Positions 62,266 to 64,000 of a stretch of DNA of 64,000 bases are shown here, piece after piece. The stretch comes from Argentina anserina (Eukaryota > Streptophyta > Magnoliopsida > Rosales > Rosaceae). The stretch covers positions 28,768,001 through 28,832,000 of the forward strand of contig NC_065873.1 of assembly GCF_933775445.1 (NCBI RefSeq). Reading direction: 5' to 3'. Each line of letters begins with the position of its first letter. The stretch's first letter is position 1. The notes under the pieces were generated by a model. That model made no database searches. It saw nothing but the letters and a program-made list of their open reading frames with translations, and was not told the origin of the DNA. A program made the translations under genes and the position numbers.

Positions 62266-64000
62266 CTATCGAAGATTTTTCCGAAGCTTATATTGGATTA
62301 AGAATAAGAGAAACGAATAGCGAGTGTTGAGAGAGCGCGAATCGCCGTCGTCGGTAAGCAGCGCCGCCGAAACACGACGGCGAAGAGTCTCGGTGTCGGC
62401 GAGAGAGAGAGAGAGAGAGAGAGTCTAAATTTGGATTTGGTTTTTGACAATTTTGGCGTCGGATTTTGATTTTTGATTCCGAATTATAAACTGGGCTTTT
62501 GGGTTATGTATAATCGAGAGCCAGGAGCCTTGCGTGTATCTAGGGTGCATATTACACCATACACATTAGGCTTTCATCGCCGTTAAAACTAAAACAAGCG
62601 GCTGATGTTTCTCCTTTTTCGCCTTCAGGGACCGCACTATTCTAGCTGACGCTATTTGCCCTTTTAAATTCTGCGTGATATCCACTGAGGAGTGGTAATT
62701 TCGTCAATTGACGTGAGGCGTGACCAAGGGAATATTAACCGGAGGTTAAGATAAAGTGGAGGGTTATGATTTCCTCTTAGTGTAAAGTGTGTGATGAATG
62801 GATAAGATGGATGTGACAAGCTAATTATATTCTGCGGTGGGGTCTATCGGAACAACGGTACCCTCCCATTAGATTTCCTTCTTTCAAGACCTAGCAAAAT
62901 TAATAGTCTTTCACTATGTTGTTAACTATTTTACATCAAGTGTGGAGAGTGGAGACCTATGGCCAACACTTTAAGCAAAAGAATCACAATAATATAGGAA
63001 TGGTGAACGAAGGGGTCGAAAAGGATAGCTCATTAGTAATCTATAAAATTATAACTAATGTTGTTGCAGTGACTTTAATAGAGAATTCAGTCGTATATTG
63101 AGCTTGGTAAATGTGAGTTTAATAGTAAATTCTGTCTTAAATAGTAATCATTTTGTACGTAGTTGTGTTACCACCCGTAATAACGTCAATAATGCTAATG
63201 CACGTGTCCATAAAAACTACTAGAATAAATAGCTAAAGTAGCTCACCTCAAATATACACGGGGCCCCGAGTTGTTATAAGACTTACGTCACCTAGTGACA
63301 CACCCTATCGAAGATATAATAACGAGCTTAAACATGTACGAATTAGCTGTAAATTAACTTTTAATGGTGGGAACTCTGGGCCAAGGAAAGTGGGCTCAAA
63401 GATATCTGGGGGCCGTGAGTTGGTGTAGCTATAGGACACAATTGTGAATTATCTGATGATAATTAATAATGAGAATAAGAGCATGCTTCGAGCTTTAGGT
63501 TTGTTTCCTAAAGTACAGTAACGTAGAGAAGAAGTTGCAATCCCACCAATTATTAAAGCTGTAAAGTGTAAAAATCTCAAGATAACGAGATTCTTCGCTA
63601 GCTAGCTACTCCACACCACCACATCGACTCCATTTCCATTCCCAGTTTAAAGCTCACTTTTACCATTCTAATTGACCTCGACAATCAACAAGTTATTGAT
63701 CGAATTAGGGTCTGTACATGATCGTAATAATCTCATCGAGTAAAGGAAAATCACCCCGGAGTATTTAGCGGTCGACAAATAAGCGTTTTAGCGTGAGTTT
63801 TCGACAACAAGAAAGCCGAAAGAAGCATAAAAACAACCTGCAGAAGAAAGAAAAGGAAATGAGCAGAGCTAGTGGAGAGTAATGGTGATTGAACTCTGTT
63901 TTGGAAGCCAAAATGGAAGTCGGCATGCCGTATATATAGGATGATGCAGAAATAGGAAGTTAAGGCAGCTATGCCTAATTGCCCAAATACCATGTAAATC
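62266..64000. other. upstream region of HVA22-like gene and spacer
   Basis: The left part holds a GC-rich leader (62266-62400) and a GA repeat. The rest is AT-rich with no convincing gene. A TATA-like TATATATA on either strand at about 63931-63938 is followed on the minus strand only by short frames, so I do not call a gene. Confidence 0.35.
62401..62423 (-). repeat. (GA)n microsatellite (CT on the gene's sense strand)
   Basis: About 22 bases of GA on the plus strand read as CT on the HVA22 sense strand, at the likely leader or promoter edge. Confidence 0.85.

Noticed and set aside
63751..63993. Hydrophobic minus-strand frame at the window end
   Set aside because: It reads through leader-like sequence without an ATG at its start; the longest ATG frame is only about 25 codons.

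Overview
The window is nuclear DNA of a flowering plant. Its genes are split by many short GT-AG introns, the intergenic DNA is AT-rich, small non-autonomous transposons sit in introns and spacers, and the proteins are typical plant families (neutral/alkaline invertase, GASA peptides, WEB-family coiled coil, plastid hexokinase, HVA22, plant E2F). Intron style and protein sequences point to a eudicot. A rosid, possibly Rosaceae, is my guess, but nothing here proves it. Exon coordinates below come from reading splice sites by hand and checking that the reading frame stays open across each junction.

Layout. 0.4-3.3 kb: a small three-pass membrane protein (+) and a coiled-coil protein (-). 5.0-7.1 kb: a cytosolic-type neutral/alkaline invertase (+). 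7.5-9.5 kb: an F-box protein (+) with a 678-bp hAT-like element in its last intron. 11.0-13.3 kb: an ERD2-like seven-pass protein (+). 14.8-15.8 kb: a second hAT-like element in a gene-poor spacer. 18.5-21.0 kb: three tandem GASA/snakin genes (+) with nearly identical exon structure. 22.8-24.4 kb: an RPC8-like (RNA polymerase III subunit) copy with two frame breaks. 26.4-30.0 kb: a 12-exon Gln-rich protein (+) I cannot name. 30.6-32.2 kb: the AP-2 sigma adaptin (-). 33.2-35.8 kb: a plastid-type hexokinase (-). 37.0-39.4 kb: a WEB-family protein (+) with a Mutator-like element in its intron. 40.3 kb: a small Josephin-like protein (-). 44.1-46.1 kb: a C2H2 zinc-finger protein (-). 47.6-48.0 kb: a long foldback sequence. 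49.4-51.4 kb: repeat-rich DNA with a degenerate GTGTGAC array and telomere-like repeats. 51.7-54.8 kb: TRM6, the non-catalytic subunit of tRNA m1A58 methyltransferase (+). 55.6-58.9 kb: an E2F transcription factor (+). 60.0-62.3 kb: an HVA22-like protein (-).

The genes do not form one pathway, as expected for a plant chromosome. Two act in sugar use (invertase makes hexoses, hexokinase phosphorylates them), three in membrane traffic or ER shape (ERD2-like, AP-2 sigma, HVA22-like), and TRM6 and the RPC8 relic both concern tRNA. The only functional cluster is the GASA trio, which looks like recent tandem duplication. I found no convincing new system. The observations most worth checking are the GASA array, the broken RPC8 copy, the clean transposon insertions with target-site duplications, the foldback locus, and an E2F consensus site in the E2F gene's own upstream region.
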